Positions 8,152 through 15,968 of a DNA stretch of 64,000 nt are shown here, in pieces. Source of the stretch: Saccharopolyspora gregorii (GTDB lineage: Bacteria; Actinomycetota; Actinomycetes; Mycobacteriales; Pseudonocardiaceae). The notes below the pieces were generated by a model, which was given only the letters and a program-made list of their open reading frames with translations, was not told the origin of the DNA and ran no database searches. Location: contig NZ_CP059556.1 in NCBI RefSeq assembly GCF_024734405.1, forward strand, positions 1,736,001 through 1,800,000, read 5' to 3'. The translations under genes were made by a program, and so were the position numbers. Within the stretch, counting starts at the first letter, position 1, and each line of letters begins with the position of its first letter.

Positions 8152-10338
8152 ATGGGTGACCCCCTCGACCCGGATGCTGGGGCCGGGGCGCAGCCGGAAC
8201 GCGGTGGCTGGCGCGCGACGCTGGTGCTGCGGTGGGCCGAACGGCTCGCCGCGTGCTCCCCGGACCTCGTCGAGGTGTCCGACGTGGAGCTCAAGCACGC
8301 GCTGGCCGAGCTCGCCGACGAACTGGCCGAAGCGTTGCAGGACCCGTCGCGAGCCGCCGAATCCGGCCGGATCGTCGGGGAACGGCTCGTGGAGCTGCGC
8401 GCCACCGGCCCCGGCAGCCTCCAGTGCACGCTGGAGCTGATCCGCGACACCGTCGTCGGCGAATCCGGGGTCGGCGCCGTCGGGCACCTGCTGGAACTGC
8501 TCACCTCGATCGCCGCCGGCTACTCCGCGGCGGACCGGGAACGCGCCGAGGTCCAGCAGCGCACCACCGCGCAGCTGCTGCTGCGCGCCGACCGGGAACG
8601 CCGCGCCAGCGACGCCCGGTTCCGCGAGGTGTTCACCAGCACGCCCATCGGCGTCGCGATCTGCGACCTCAAGGGCCGGTTCACCGAGGTCAACCCGGCG
8701 CTCGCCGACATCCTCCGGCACCGCGAAGCGGACCTGCTGGAGATGAGCATCCACGACCTGTTCCACCCGGAGGAGGCCGCCTACCTCAACGCGGCCTACG
8801 CCGAACTCGCCGAAGGCGGCCCGGGGCAGCGGCTGCGGGAACGCCGCAGGCTGCTGCGCGCCGACGGCGAGCAGGCCTGGACCTACCTGGCCGTGTCGCT
8901 GCTGCGCGGCGCCGAAGGCGAACCGCGGCACATCGTCACGATGGTCGAGGACATCAGCGACCTGTACCTGCTGCAGGAACGCATCCAGTACCAGGCGCTG
9001 CACGACGCGATGACCGGGCTCGCGAACCGGCAGTACTTCCGCACCAGGCTCGAAGCCGCGCAGGGCAACTTCCCGCCGGACGGGATGCTCACCCTCTACC
9101 ACCTGGGTCTCGACGGGTTCGAGCTGATCAACGACGGGCTCGGCTACGAGACCGGCGACAAGGTGATCCGCGCCGTCGCGCACCGGCTGGAGCAGCTGGT
9201 GGAGAACGAGGAAGCGCTGGTCGCCCGCTTCGGCGGCACCGAATTCGCCATCCTCATCAGCGAATCGCCGCACACCCCGGCGATCCCCGAGTTCGCGGCG
9301 CTGATCAACGAGGAGCTGTCCGAACCGATCTACATCGGCAGGCACGGCATCGCCACCTCCGCCAGCATCGGCGTGGTGCGCCGCCGCGTCGCCGAAGCGG
9401 ATCCGGCGAACATGATGTGGGCCGCGGACGTGGCGCTGCGCCGCGCGGAGATCGCCGGCGCCCGGCAGTGGGCGCTGTTCGACCCGGACATCGCACCGGA
9501 CGAGCGCACCGAGGCGCAGCTGGCGGCGATCATGCCGGGCGCGCTGGAGCTCGGCGAGTTCCAGGTCTGCTACCGGCCGGTGATGGCCCTGGACACGGGT
9601 GCGCTGATCTCGGTGGAGGCGCAGCTGCGGTGGGACCCGCCGGACCACGGGGCGCTGGGCCACCGGGAATGCCTCCAGCTCGCGGAACGCTCCGGGGTGA
9701 CGCTGTCGTTGCGGGACTGGCTGCTGCGCGAAGCGTGGGGCCAGGTCGGGCTGTGGCACCGCTCCGGTTACCGGACCTGCTTCCTGGTGGAGCTGAGCGA
9801 GAACCAGGTGCGGGACCCGGACCTGGTGGCGCTGGTGCGGTCGGTGCTCGAAGACGGCGATCTGGACCCGAGCTGGATGCACCTGGCCGTGCCGACCCGC
9901 GTGGTGATGGAGGCTTCCGAGGAACTGCTGGAGAACCTGCGGCTGCTGCGGGGGCTCGGGACGCGCGTGATGCTGCACAGCTTCGCCGGGTCGGCGCCGG
10001 AGCTGCGGGCGCTGCGGCGGATCCCGGTGGACGGGGTGCGGCTGGCGGAAGAGCTGGTCGACCTGGTGCACGGATGCGTGGATCCGGACGACCCGGCGGT
10101 GCGCGCGGTGCGGCAGCTGGCCCCGCTGATGCACGACAGCGGTGTCAAGATCTGCACCGGCGAGGTCGCCGACGAACAGCAGGAACGGCACTGGGTGGAC
10201 GCGGGCTGCGACTTCGCGGTCGGCCCCCGCTACGGCGAGCCGGTCACCGCGTGGGACGCGCAGGCGCTGCTGCGGAAGTTCGGTGCCGCGCAACCGCCGC
10301 ACGAGCACGACCACGAGTCGGAGGGCGACGTCGTCTGA
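8152..10338 (+). CDS. PAS-GGDEF-EAL protein with degenerate catalytic motifs
   Basis: A 728-residue cytosolic protein: an N-terminal helical region (1-150), a PAS sensor (about 155-275, FREVFTSTPIGVAICDLKGR), a GGDEF-fold domain (about 280-445) and an EAL-fold domain (about 455-705). Family knowledge says GGDEF makes and EAL degrades cyclic di-GMP. Here the signature reads RFGGTEF (Asp/Glu of GGDEF/GGEEF replaced by Thr) and the first metal Asp is Gly (HLGLDGFELIND). The EAL motif is EAQL, the NLS segment is ELS, DDFGTG is HSFAGS and KIDxxF is VRLAEE. Both sites therefore look inactive. It is more likely a c-di-GMP or PAS-ligand receptor or scaffold than an enzyme. The ATG at 8152 is preferred; a longer frame to 8029 adds Arg-rich sequence. 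Confidence 0.88.
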   Translation: MGDPLDPDAGAGAQPERGGWRATLVLRWAERLAACSPDLVEVSDVELKHALAELADELAEALQDPSRAAESGRIVGERLVELRATGPGSLQCTLELIRDTVVGESGVGAVGHLLELLTSIAAGYSAADRERAEVQQRTTAQLLLRADRERRASDARFREVFTSTPIGVAICDLKGRFTEVNPALADILRHREADLLEMSIHDLFHPEEAAYLNAAYAELAEGGPGQRLRERRRLLRADGEQAWTYLAVSLLRGAEGEPRHIVTMVEDISDLYLLQERIQYQALHDAMTGLANRQYFRTRLEAAQGNFPPDGMLTLYHLGLDGFELINDGLGYETGDKVIRAVAHRLEQLVENEEALVARFGGTEFAILISESPHTPAIPEFAALINEELSEPIYIGRHGIATSASIGVVRRRVAEADPANMMWAADVALRRAEIAGARQWALFDPDIAPDERTEAQLAAIMPGALELGEFQVCYRPVMALDTGALISVEAQLRWDPPDHGALGHRECLQLAERSGVTLSLRDWLLREAWGQVGLWHRSGYRTCFLVELSENQVRDPDLVALVRSVLEDGDLDPSWMHLAVPTRVVMEASEELLENLRLLRGLGTRVMLHSFAGSAPELRALRRIPVDGVRLAEELVDLVHGCVDPDDPAVRAVRQLAPLMHDSGVKICTGEVADEQQERHWVDAGCDFAVGPRYGEPVTAWDAQALLRKFGAAQPPHEHDHESEGDVV

Positions 10339-10375
10339 CGTGGCCTCGTGGCCGACCAGGCGCGCGGCGGGCGGA

Positions 10376-11818
10376 TCAGCTGCCCGGTCCGGTGGTGCGG
10401 TGGCGCGCGACCGAGAAGCGGATCAGCAGGCCCAGCACCATCCACATCAAGAAACGGGCCCAGGTCACCAGCGGGTAGTGCAGCGCCAGTACCACGCACG
10501 CGAGGATGGCCAGGACGGGGAGCCACGGCACGAGGGGCACCCGGAACGCGCGCGTGAGGTCCGGCCGGGTGACGCGGAGCCGCAGCACTCCGCCGGACAC
10601 GATTGCAAAAGCCGCCAGCGTGCCGATGTTCGACAGTTCGGCGAGCTCGGTGATCGGTGTGGTCCCGGCTACCAGGGCCACCCCCGCGCCGAGGACGACG
10701 GTGATCCGCTGCGGTGTGCGCCGCTTCGGATGCACCGCCGCGAACCAGCGCGGCAGCAGGCCGTCCCGGCTCATCGCGAGGAACACCCGTGCCTGCCCCA
10801 TCATCATGACGAGCACGACCGCAGCGAGCCCCACCACTGCTCCTGTCGCGACTCCCAGGGCCGTCCACGTCGCACCGACCATCCGCAACGCGCCGGTGAC
10901 CGGCGCCGCGGGGTCGATCCGGTCGTAGCGGACCATGCCGGTGAGCACCAGTGACACCGAGACGTAGAGCGTCGAGCACACCAGCAGGGTTCCGGCGATG
11001 GCCAGCGGCACCGTCCGCTGCGGCTGCCGGGTCTCCTCCGCCGAGGAGGCGATGATGTCGAACCCGGTGTAGGCGCCGAAGACGATGGCACCGCCGGTGA
11101 GCACTCCCACCAGGCCGTACCGGGTCGCTTGCGCATCGAGAACGCTGATCAACGGGGTCTCCCACGCGCCACCCGTCGGCGAGGCCCGGGGAGCGGGCAC
11201 GAACGGCGACCAGTTGGCGGGATCGACGTGGCGTGCACCCACGAGTACGAACGCGATCGCGGCCAGCACCTTGACGGCGGTCATCACCGTCGTGACCCGA
11301 GCGGTGAGCCGGATGCCGAGGACGAGCACCACGGTGAGTGCGAGGACCAGCGACATCGCGGGCACGTTGAGCACCGCGTCCGGGCCGCTCAGGGTGGCGG
11401 GAAACCGGATGCCCAGCACGCCGAGCAGGTCTTCCAGGTAGCCGGACCACCCGACCGAGACGGCGGCTGCGCCGACGGTCATCTCCAGCATCAGGTCCCA
11501 GCCGATCACCCATGCGCAGAACTCGCCGAGCGCCGCGGCCGCGTAGGTGTAGGCGCTGCCTGCCACCGGGACGCTGCCCGCGAACTCGGCGTAGGAGACC
11601 GCGACCAGCAACGCCACCGCGGCACCGATCACGAACGAGACCGTGATCGCGGGTCCGGCGTAATCGGCCGCCGCTGTCCCGGTGAGCACGAACAGGCCGC
11701 TTCCCACGGTCACCCCGATGCCCATCATGGTGAGCGGGAGCGGACCGAGGGTGCGCGGCATCCACGTGTGCGGAGCCTGCGCGTCGGCGATGGTCTGCTC
11801 AATGCTCTTGCCGGGCAA
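10376..11818 (-). CDS. APC-family amino acid permease (CAT/YhdG-like)
   Basis: A 480-residue transporter with about 12 membrane segments, of the amino acid-polyamine-organocation family. GIGVTVGSGLFVLTGTAAAD is the TM1 signature, and the AGPAITVSFVIGA that follows resembles cationic amino acid (CAT-type) permeases. It would import an amino acid across the cytoplasmic membrane; specificity is unknown. The start is TTG at 11818, because GGGGGAGG lies exactly 6 nt upstream; the 117-residue in-frame extension beyond it has no sensible coding character. It is divergent from the sulfotransferase cluster, sharing a 760-bp intergenic region, so it could supply a substrate to that pathway (inference). 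Confidence 0.88.
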   Translation of the reverse strand: MPGKSIEQTIADAQAPHTWMPRTLGPLPLTMMGIGVTVGSGLFVLTGTAAADYAGPAITVSFVIGAAVALLVAVSYAEFAGSVPVAGSAYTYAAAALGEFCAWVIGWDLMLEMTVGAAAVSVGWSGYLEDLLGVLGIRFPATLSGPDAVLNVPAMSLVLALTVVLVLGIRLTARVTTVMTAVKVLAAIAFVLVGARHVDPANWSPFVPAPRASPTGGAWETPLISVLDAQATRYGLVGVLTGGAIVFGAYTGFDIIASSAEETRQPQRTVPLAIAGTLLVCSTLYVSVSLVLTGMVRYDRIDPAAPVTGALRMVGATWTALGVATGAVVGLAAVVLVMMMGQARVFLAMSRDGLLPRWFAAVHPKRRTPQRITVVLGAGVALVAGTTPITELAELSNIGTLAAFAIVSGGVLRLRVTRPDLTRAFRVPLVPWLPVLAILACVVLALHYPLVTWARFLMWMVLGLLIRFSVARHRTTGPGS

Positions 11819-12091
11819 CGAAGACCTCCCCCATGCGTTCGTCCGCGGCCGTGCGGGCCGGCCGTGGGTGGTCGGGACGGTGGCTCGGTGATGGGTCGGC
11901 CGCGGGCGTCCATCCGGCTGGTTCGCAGCGGTGAACGGCGCCTCGGCAGACCTCGCGAGTGGTCCAGGAGATCTCGGTGCAGGCGGTGCCGCACGACATC
12001 TCCGGCCGGTGTGAACCGGCGGTGTGGTGCTGGACGAGCGCCTGACTGCGGCGCGCCGGGGACGAGTCCATTCGTCCCGTATTATTGCCCG

Positions 12092-12113
12092 TACAACTAG
12101 CCCCCTCGTTGTA
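12092..12113. promoter_or_regulatory. TACAAC-N10-GTTGTA operator candidate
   Basis: A perfect 6+6 inverted repeat with a 10-bp spacer in the divergent region between the permease and the sulfotransferase operon. Size and symmetry suit a dimeric repressor. No cognate regulator is next to it. Confidence 0.35.
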
Positions 12114-12296
12114 GAAGTCGATACTCTAGGTGCTTTCCCTGCCGAGGAGGTAGTCCCCTCGCCGATCACGTTTTTCCCGGTCGTTTATGTCGGAATTGAG
12201 GGTGTTCGCTCCGGCCGTTCCGGATGGGCTGAAGTGGTGGGAAATGCTCCGATCGGTGGTTTTGGGGATGCGCCTCGGCGCCGTGGTGATGATCGC

Positions 12297-12326
12297 TTGA
12301 CCGCGGCTCGTCGGGTCGTGTAGAAG
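12297..12326 (+). promoter_or_regulatory. Predicted vegetative promoter of the sulfotransferase operon
   Basis: TTGACC (12297-12302), an 18-bp spacer and TAGAAG (12321-12326) fit the actinomycete principal-sigma consensus (TTGACN, 16-18 bp, TAGRRT). Transcription would start near 12333 and run into the sulfotransferase gene. Confidence 0.5.
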
Positions 12327-12579
12327 TTATCAACGAATTAAGTGGCGAACTCCGAGGGTCCGGTGGTTCGAAGGTCCGCTTGATAGCGCGGATCATCTTC
12401 TGTTTTGCTTCGCCGATCGGTTCTCGTTCTTGACGTCGGTTTCTGGAATTTCGGGGCTCTCCGTTATCGGGTGGGGGAGGTGTGGAACTTCTGCGTGCTG
12501 AACTTTGCGCATTGTCGTGTCGGTCGGTCCTGCGGCGTGGCTCGCTGTAGAAGAACGAGATCCGGAGCGTGTGTCAAGA

Positions 12580-13566
12580 ATGTCGACTGAACCCTTCTCG
12601 TCGAGCGGGCCCGCTGAGCGCGTCCTCATCGTTTCGCTGATGAAGTCCGGTACCCACCTGATCCAGGAGTTGATGGTCGCGCTCGGGTACGGGATGTACG
12701 GCCAGTCCCGGATCACCGATGACATCCGGCCGGAACTCTCCCGGCCGGCGCGCCTGCGCGCGGCCCGGCTCGTCCACGGCGCGGAGCGGGCCGCTGAGCT
12801 GGAGAACGCCGATCCGGACGTGTTCGACCAGGTCACCGGGCAAGCGTGGGAGGCGCTCGGCTGGGCGTGGCAGGCCCGGCTGGGGTTGCCGCTGGAGAAT
12901 CGGTACGGAGCCACCCTGGTCAACTCCGAGCTGGTGGCTCAAGCGCGTTCCCGCAGCATCGGCTCGCGGTTCTCGGACACCCCGGAGAACGTCTGCTGGA
13001 TCCTCCCCGAGCTGGACATCAAGAAGATCGACGGCAACTTCATCCAGGAGTGGGCCGATACCGGCGAGCCGCGCATCATCTTCATGTACCGCGACCCGCG
13101 GGACGTGATCCTTTCGATGGTGAACTTCCTGTCGGGCAAGACGGCCGCGGGATTCGGGAACTTCAGCGAGTTCAAGGTTTTCAGCGCCATCCTGAACTCG
13201 TTCCCCACGGTGGACGAGAAGCTCGAGTACGCGCTGAGCGATCCGGCGTTCCCGTGCATGGGGGACCATCGGCGTGCGCTGTGGCTGCTGCACCACCCGC
13301 GGGTGTGCGCGGTGTCCTTCGAGGAGCTGGTCGGGCCGCGTGGGCTCGGAACCGAACAGCGCCAGGACGCCGCCATCCGGCGGATACTCGACTTCGTCGG
13401 ATCCCGGTCGAGCCCTGCCGAGGTCGCCGAGAAGATTTTCCGGGAGGACTCCTTCTCGTTCTTCAAAGGCCAGATCGGCGCTTGGCGCGAGGTCTTCACC
13501 GCGCGGCATCGCGAAATCGCCGAGTCGGTGCTCGGCGACGTGCTCAGCTCGTACGGCTACGTGTGA
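12580..13566 (+). CDS. PAPS-dependent sulfotransferase family protein
   Basis: A 328-residue cytosolic protein of the sulfotransferase fold, predicted to move a sulfonate group from PAPS to a hydroxyl or amine. VSLMKSGTHLIQ (residues 18-29) is the 5'-phosphosulfate loop. FMYRDPRDVILSM (about 168-180) carries the Arg/Ser of the 3'-phosphate site. FFKGQIGAWREVF near the C-terminus corresponds to the RKGxxGxWK loop. Length fits bacterial small-molecule sulfotransferases. I take the ATG at 12580; the GTG at 12571 in the same frame is too close to the GGAG at 12564-12567. It is the first gene of a cassette with methyltransferase, ATP-grasp and MFS genes, so it is probably a tailoring enzyme. Confidence 0.85.
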   Translation: MSTEPFSSSGPAERVLIVSLMKSGTHLIQELMVALGYGMYGQSRITDDIRPELSRPARLRAARLVHGAERAAELENADPDVFDQVTGQAWEALGWAWQARLGLPLENRYGATLVNSELVAQARSRSIGSRFSDTPENVCWILPELDIKKIDGNFIQEWADTGEPRIIFMYRDPRDVILSMVNFLSGKTAAGFGNFSEFKVFSAILNSFPTVDEKLEYALSDPAFPCMGDHRRALWLLHHPRVCAVSFEELVGPRGLGTEQRQDAAIRRILDFVGSRSSPAEVAEKIFREDSFSFFKGQIGAWREVFTARHREIAESVLGDVLSSYGYV

Positions 13567-13599
13567 TCAGAACTCCGAACAGACGAAGAAGGTGGCAGC

Positions 13600-14424
13600 A
13601 TGAATTCGCAGGGTGATTCCGGTGGCGAAACGCTGGAGATCAACGAGCCGCGGCTGATCAAGTGTATCGAGGAGGGTGAGCCGGATATCGGCGCCCTCTG
13701 GGAGTTCTGCGTGCACTTCGAATTCGAGCGGGACTTGGCGGTCGAGAGCATCGCGAAGTGGATCGGCCCTCCGGAGGGCAAGCGCGTCCTCGACTGCGCT
13801 TGCGGATCCGGATTCCCCGGGATCGAACTCGCTCAACGCGGTTATGACGTCACCTGCTCCGACGGTAGCGCCGCGATGCTGCGCCACTTCGAGCGCAACG
13901 CCCGCCTCGCCGGCGTCGAGCTCACCCCCGAACTGCTGACCTGGGACGGCTTGGTGCAGCGGTACGAGGATTCGTTCGACGTCGTGCTGTGCCGCGGCGG
14001 GGGATCTTATCTCTACGGCGGTACTTGGGACGATGACGCTTCGCCTGACTCGGAAGCGCTCGTCGATTCGCTGCGGCAGTTCGTCGGCTGCGTGCGCCCC
14101 GGCGGCGGCCGTCTCTACATCGACATCACGCGCGCGGAGGACCTGGAACGCACCGAGCCGCAGGTGACTCGGCGCCCGCGCATGGTGGTCGGCGGACACG
14201 TCGTGGAGCTGTCCGAGACGGTGACCCCGCACCCGGAAACCGGAATGCGGGTGTGGAACAGCGAGCTGCAGGTGGACGGGAACGTCTACGAGTTCGAGCG
14301 GCGTTCGCACTACCTGCCGCACGAGCAGCTGGTCGCGGTGCTGGAGAAGGCCGGGCTGTCCGAGGTGAATCGGGAGGTCATCCCCGGCGAACACTACGAC
14401 GTGTTCTCCGGCGTGCGTGCTTGA
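13600..14424 (+). CDS. Class I SAM-dependent methyltransferase
   Basis: A 274-residue Rossmann-type methyltransferase. Motif I is VLDCACGSGFPGIELAQRG (about residues 62-80), followed by the acidic VTCSDGSAAML and motif IV FDVVLCRGGG. The ACGSG form and the following sequence recall glycine/sarcosine N-methyltransferase-like enzymes, so an amine or amino-acid acceptor is possible, but this rests on motif impression only. The ATG at 13600 has GAAGG 9-10 nt upstream and lies 33 bp after the sulfotransferase stop. It is probably the second tailoring step of the cassette. Confidence 0.85.
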   Translation: MNSQGDSGGETLEINEPRLIKCIEEGEPDIGALWEFCVHFEFERDLAVESIAKWIGPPEGKRVLDCACGSGFPGIELAQRGYDVTCSDGSAAMLRHFERNARLAGVELTPELLTWDGLVQRYEDSFDVVLCRGGGSYLYGGTWDDDASPDSEALVDSLRQFVGCVRPGGGRLYIDITRAEDLERTEPQVTRRPRMVVGGHVVELSETVTPHPETGMRVWNSELQVDGNVYEFERRSHYLPHEQLVAVLEKAGLSEVNREVIPGEHYDVFSGVRA

Positions 14425-14572
14425 CCGGAGCGGCACGACGGTGCTTCCTCGTTGATCGCGGCTTCCCTGGAACACCGATCACGGGAGAGGACCGTTGAGC
14501 ACGGCGCGGGCCGGCCGCGTGAGCGTGAGCTCCCGCGCGTCGGCGGCGCGGTCGGCCGCCAGGAGGCGGACA

Positions 14573-14626
14573 ATGCGGCCTGCCGGTGCCCGCGGTGGAA
14601 GATCTCCGGGTCACCCCGCCCGGTGA
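14573..14626 (+). CDS. Possible 17-residue peptide ORF before the ATP-grasp gene
   Basis: A tiny ORF, MRPAGARGGRSPGHPAR, with a perfect AGGAGG (14561-14566) exactly 6 nt before its ATG, ending 19 nt before the TTG of the ATP-grasp gene. A longer reading from TTG 14495 in the same frame is also possible. It may be a leader that couples translation, a precursor peptide for the ligase, or chance. The Shine-Dalgarno match is real; the rest is inference. Confidence 0.25.
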   Translation: MRPAGARGGRSPGHPAR

Positions 14627-14645
14627 GACGAACTGGGAGGTTCTC

Positions 14646-15893
14646 TTGGATCCGGTCCTGCTGGTGTTGAGCGGCGGTCAGAGCGAGTACCGGGAGTACA
14701 TGCTCGGCAAGATCGCCGAGCGGTATCCGATCGTCCTGCTCACTCCTGATCCGGTGACCTGGGAGCGCGAGTACATCACCGCCGAGCTTCGGATCGACCC
14801 CGCGGACACCGCGGAGATCGTGGCCACCGCGCGGCGCGCCGCCCAGCGCTACGCGGTCGCCGGGGTGCTGACCTACCACGAGCCCTGCGTCGAGCTGGCG
14901 GCGGTGATCGCCGCGGAACTGGGGGTGCCGCGATGTCCGCCGCAGGGTGCGGCGCGCTGCCGGGACAAGTGGGCCACCCGGTTGGCGCTGGACGCGGACG
15001 GCGTCCCCTCCGCTGCGGCGGAGCTGGTCACCTCGGCGGCCGAGGCGGCCGAGGCGGCTGCCCGGATCGGCTACCCGGTCGTGGTCAAGCCCCGTTCGCT
15101 GTCGGCCAGCTTCGGGGTGTCGAAAGTGGACTGCCCCGCCGAACTGGAACCCGCGTTCGACCGGGCCTTCGCGAGCGGCCTGCCGGAGCCGTGGGAGCAC
15201 CACAGCGGCGTGCTCGTCGAGGAATACCTGGACGGCCCGGAGATCAGCGTCGACAGCGCGGTCCACGGCGGAGTGGTGGAGAGCCCGGTCTTCGCCCGGA
15301 AGGTGCTGGGCTATCCGCCGCACTTCGAGGAACTCGGGCACGTCGTGGCCGATCCGGCCGATCTCGTGGCCGATCCGCAGCAGGTGCGAGATGTGGTCCG
15401 CGCGGCGCACTCGGCGTTGGGCGTCGACAACACCGTGACGCACACCGAGCTGCGGCTGACCGCACGTGGGCCTCGGCTGGTCGAGGTCAACGGCCGTTCC
15501 GGCGGCGACCTCATCCCCGACCTGGCCGAGCTGGCGACGGGGGTGGACATGGCCGCTGCCGCGGCCGACGTGGCCGCGGGAGTGCCGCCGACGTTGCGGG
15601 TCGTCCGCTCCCGGGTAGCGGGAATCCGGTTCTTCTACACCGACGAATCCGGCGTCGTGGATGCGCTGGAGCTGGATGCCGCAGAGGGTGAGCTGCCGTG
15701 GTTGCACCGGGTGACCTGGCTGGTGGAGCCCGGTACGCTGATCCGTCCCGAACCGGGCAGGAGGTACTTCGCCCGCATCGGTTTCGCGGTGGTGGTGGCT
15801 GGTTCGGTGTCCGAATGCGAGCAGCGGATGGCGAAGGTCGCCGAGCTGGTCCGCGTGCGCACCACGGGACGGGCGCGGTCGAATCGGCGGTGA
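14646..15893 (+). CDS. ATP-grasp ligase (L-amino acid ligase-like)
   Basis: A 415-residue ATP-grasp enzyme, predicted to activate a carboxylate as acyl phosphate and join it to an amine. The N-terminal preATP domain opens PVLLVLSGGQSEYREYML. The ATP-grasp lid GYPVVVKPRSLSASFGVSKV lies near residue 140, VLVEEYLDGPEISVDS near 190, and the metal-binding LVEVNGRSGGDLIPDL near 280. A beta-rich C-terminal part follows. This layout is shared with L-amino acid ligases and carnosine-synthase-like proteins. The start is TTG at 14646, 5 nt after GGGAGG; GTG at 14586 would add 20 residues. In this cassette it is the natural backbone-forming enzyme, making a dipeptide or amide that the other enzymes decorate (inference). 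Confidence 0.87.
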   Translation: MDPVLLVLSGGQSEYREYMLGKIAERYPIVLLTPDPVTWEREYITAELRIDPADTAEIVATARRAAQRYAVAGVLTYHEPCVELAAVIAAELGVPRCPPQGAARCRDKWATRLALDADGVPSAAAELVTSAAEAAEAAARIGYPVVVKPRSLSASFGVSKVDCPAELEPAFDRAFASGLPEPWEHHSGVLVEEYLDGPEISVDSAVHGGVVESPVFARKVLGYPPHFEELGHVVADPADLVADPQQVRDVVRAAHSALGVDNTVTHTELRLTARGPRLVEVNGRSGGDLIPDLAELATGVDMAAAAADVAAGVPPTLRVVRSRVAGIRFFYTDESGVVDALELDAAEGELPWLHRVTWLVEPGTLIRPEPGRRYFARIGFAVVVAGSVSECEQRMAKVAELVRVRTTGRARSNRR

Positions 15894-15968
15894 AACCCGT
15901 TGCCGCATCCGTTCCGCTCGTCGAGCGGATCGGCGACGAAACCCGTACCAGACTTCCGAGGTGGTCGA

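Larger units (their letters stand above)
11819..12579. other. Long AT-richer intergenic region
   Basis: 761 bp between the APC permease (-) and the sulfotransferase (+) with no credible gene. From about 12060 to 12570 the base composition is clearly less GC-rich than its surroundings. It holds a perfect TACAAC-N10-GTTGTA dyad (12092-12113) and a promoter-like pair (12297-12326). If that promoter is used, the sulfotransferase mRNA has a leader of about 245 nt. Confidence 0.6.

Noticed and set aside
12024-12323. 99-codon ORF in the AT-richer region before the sulfotransferase
   Set aside because: No ribosome site, and it would contain the predicted promoter and dyad; composition is not typical of the neighbouring genes.
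12340-12380. GGTTCGAAGGTCC resembling a tRNA T-arm
   Set aside because: No acceptor stem, anticodon arm or D-arm could be fitted around it.
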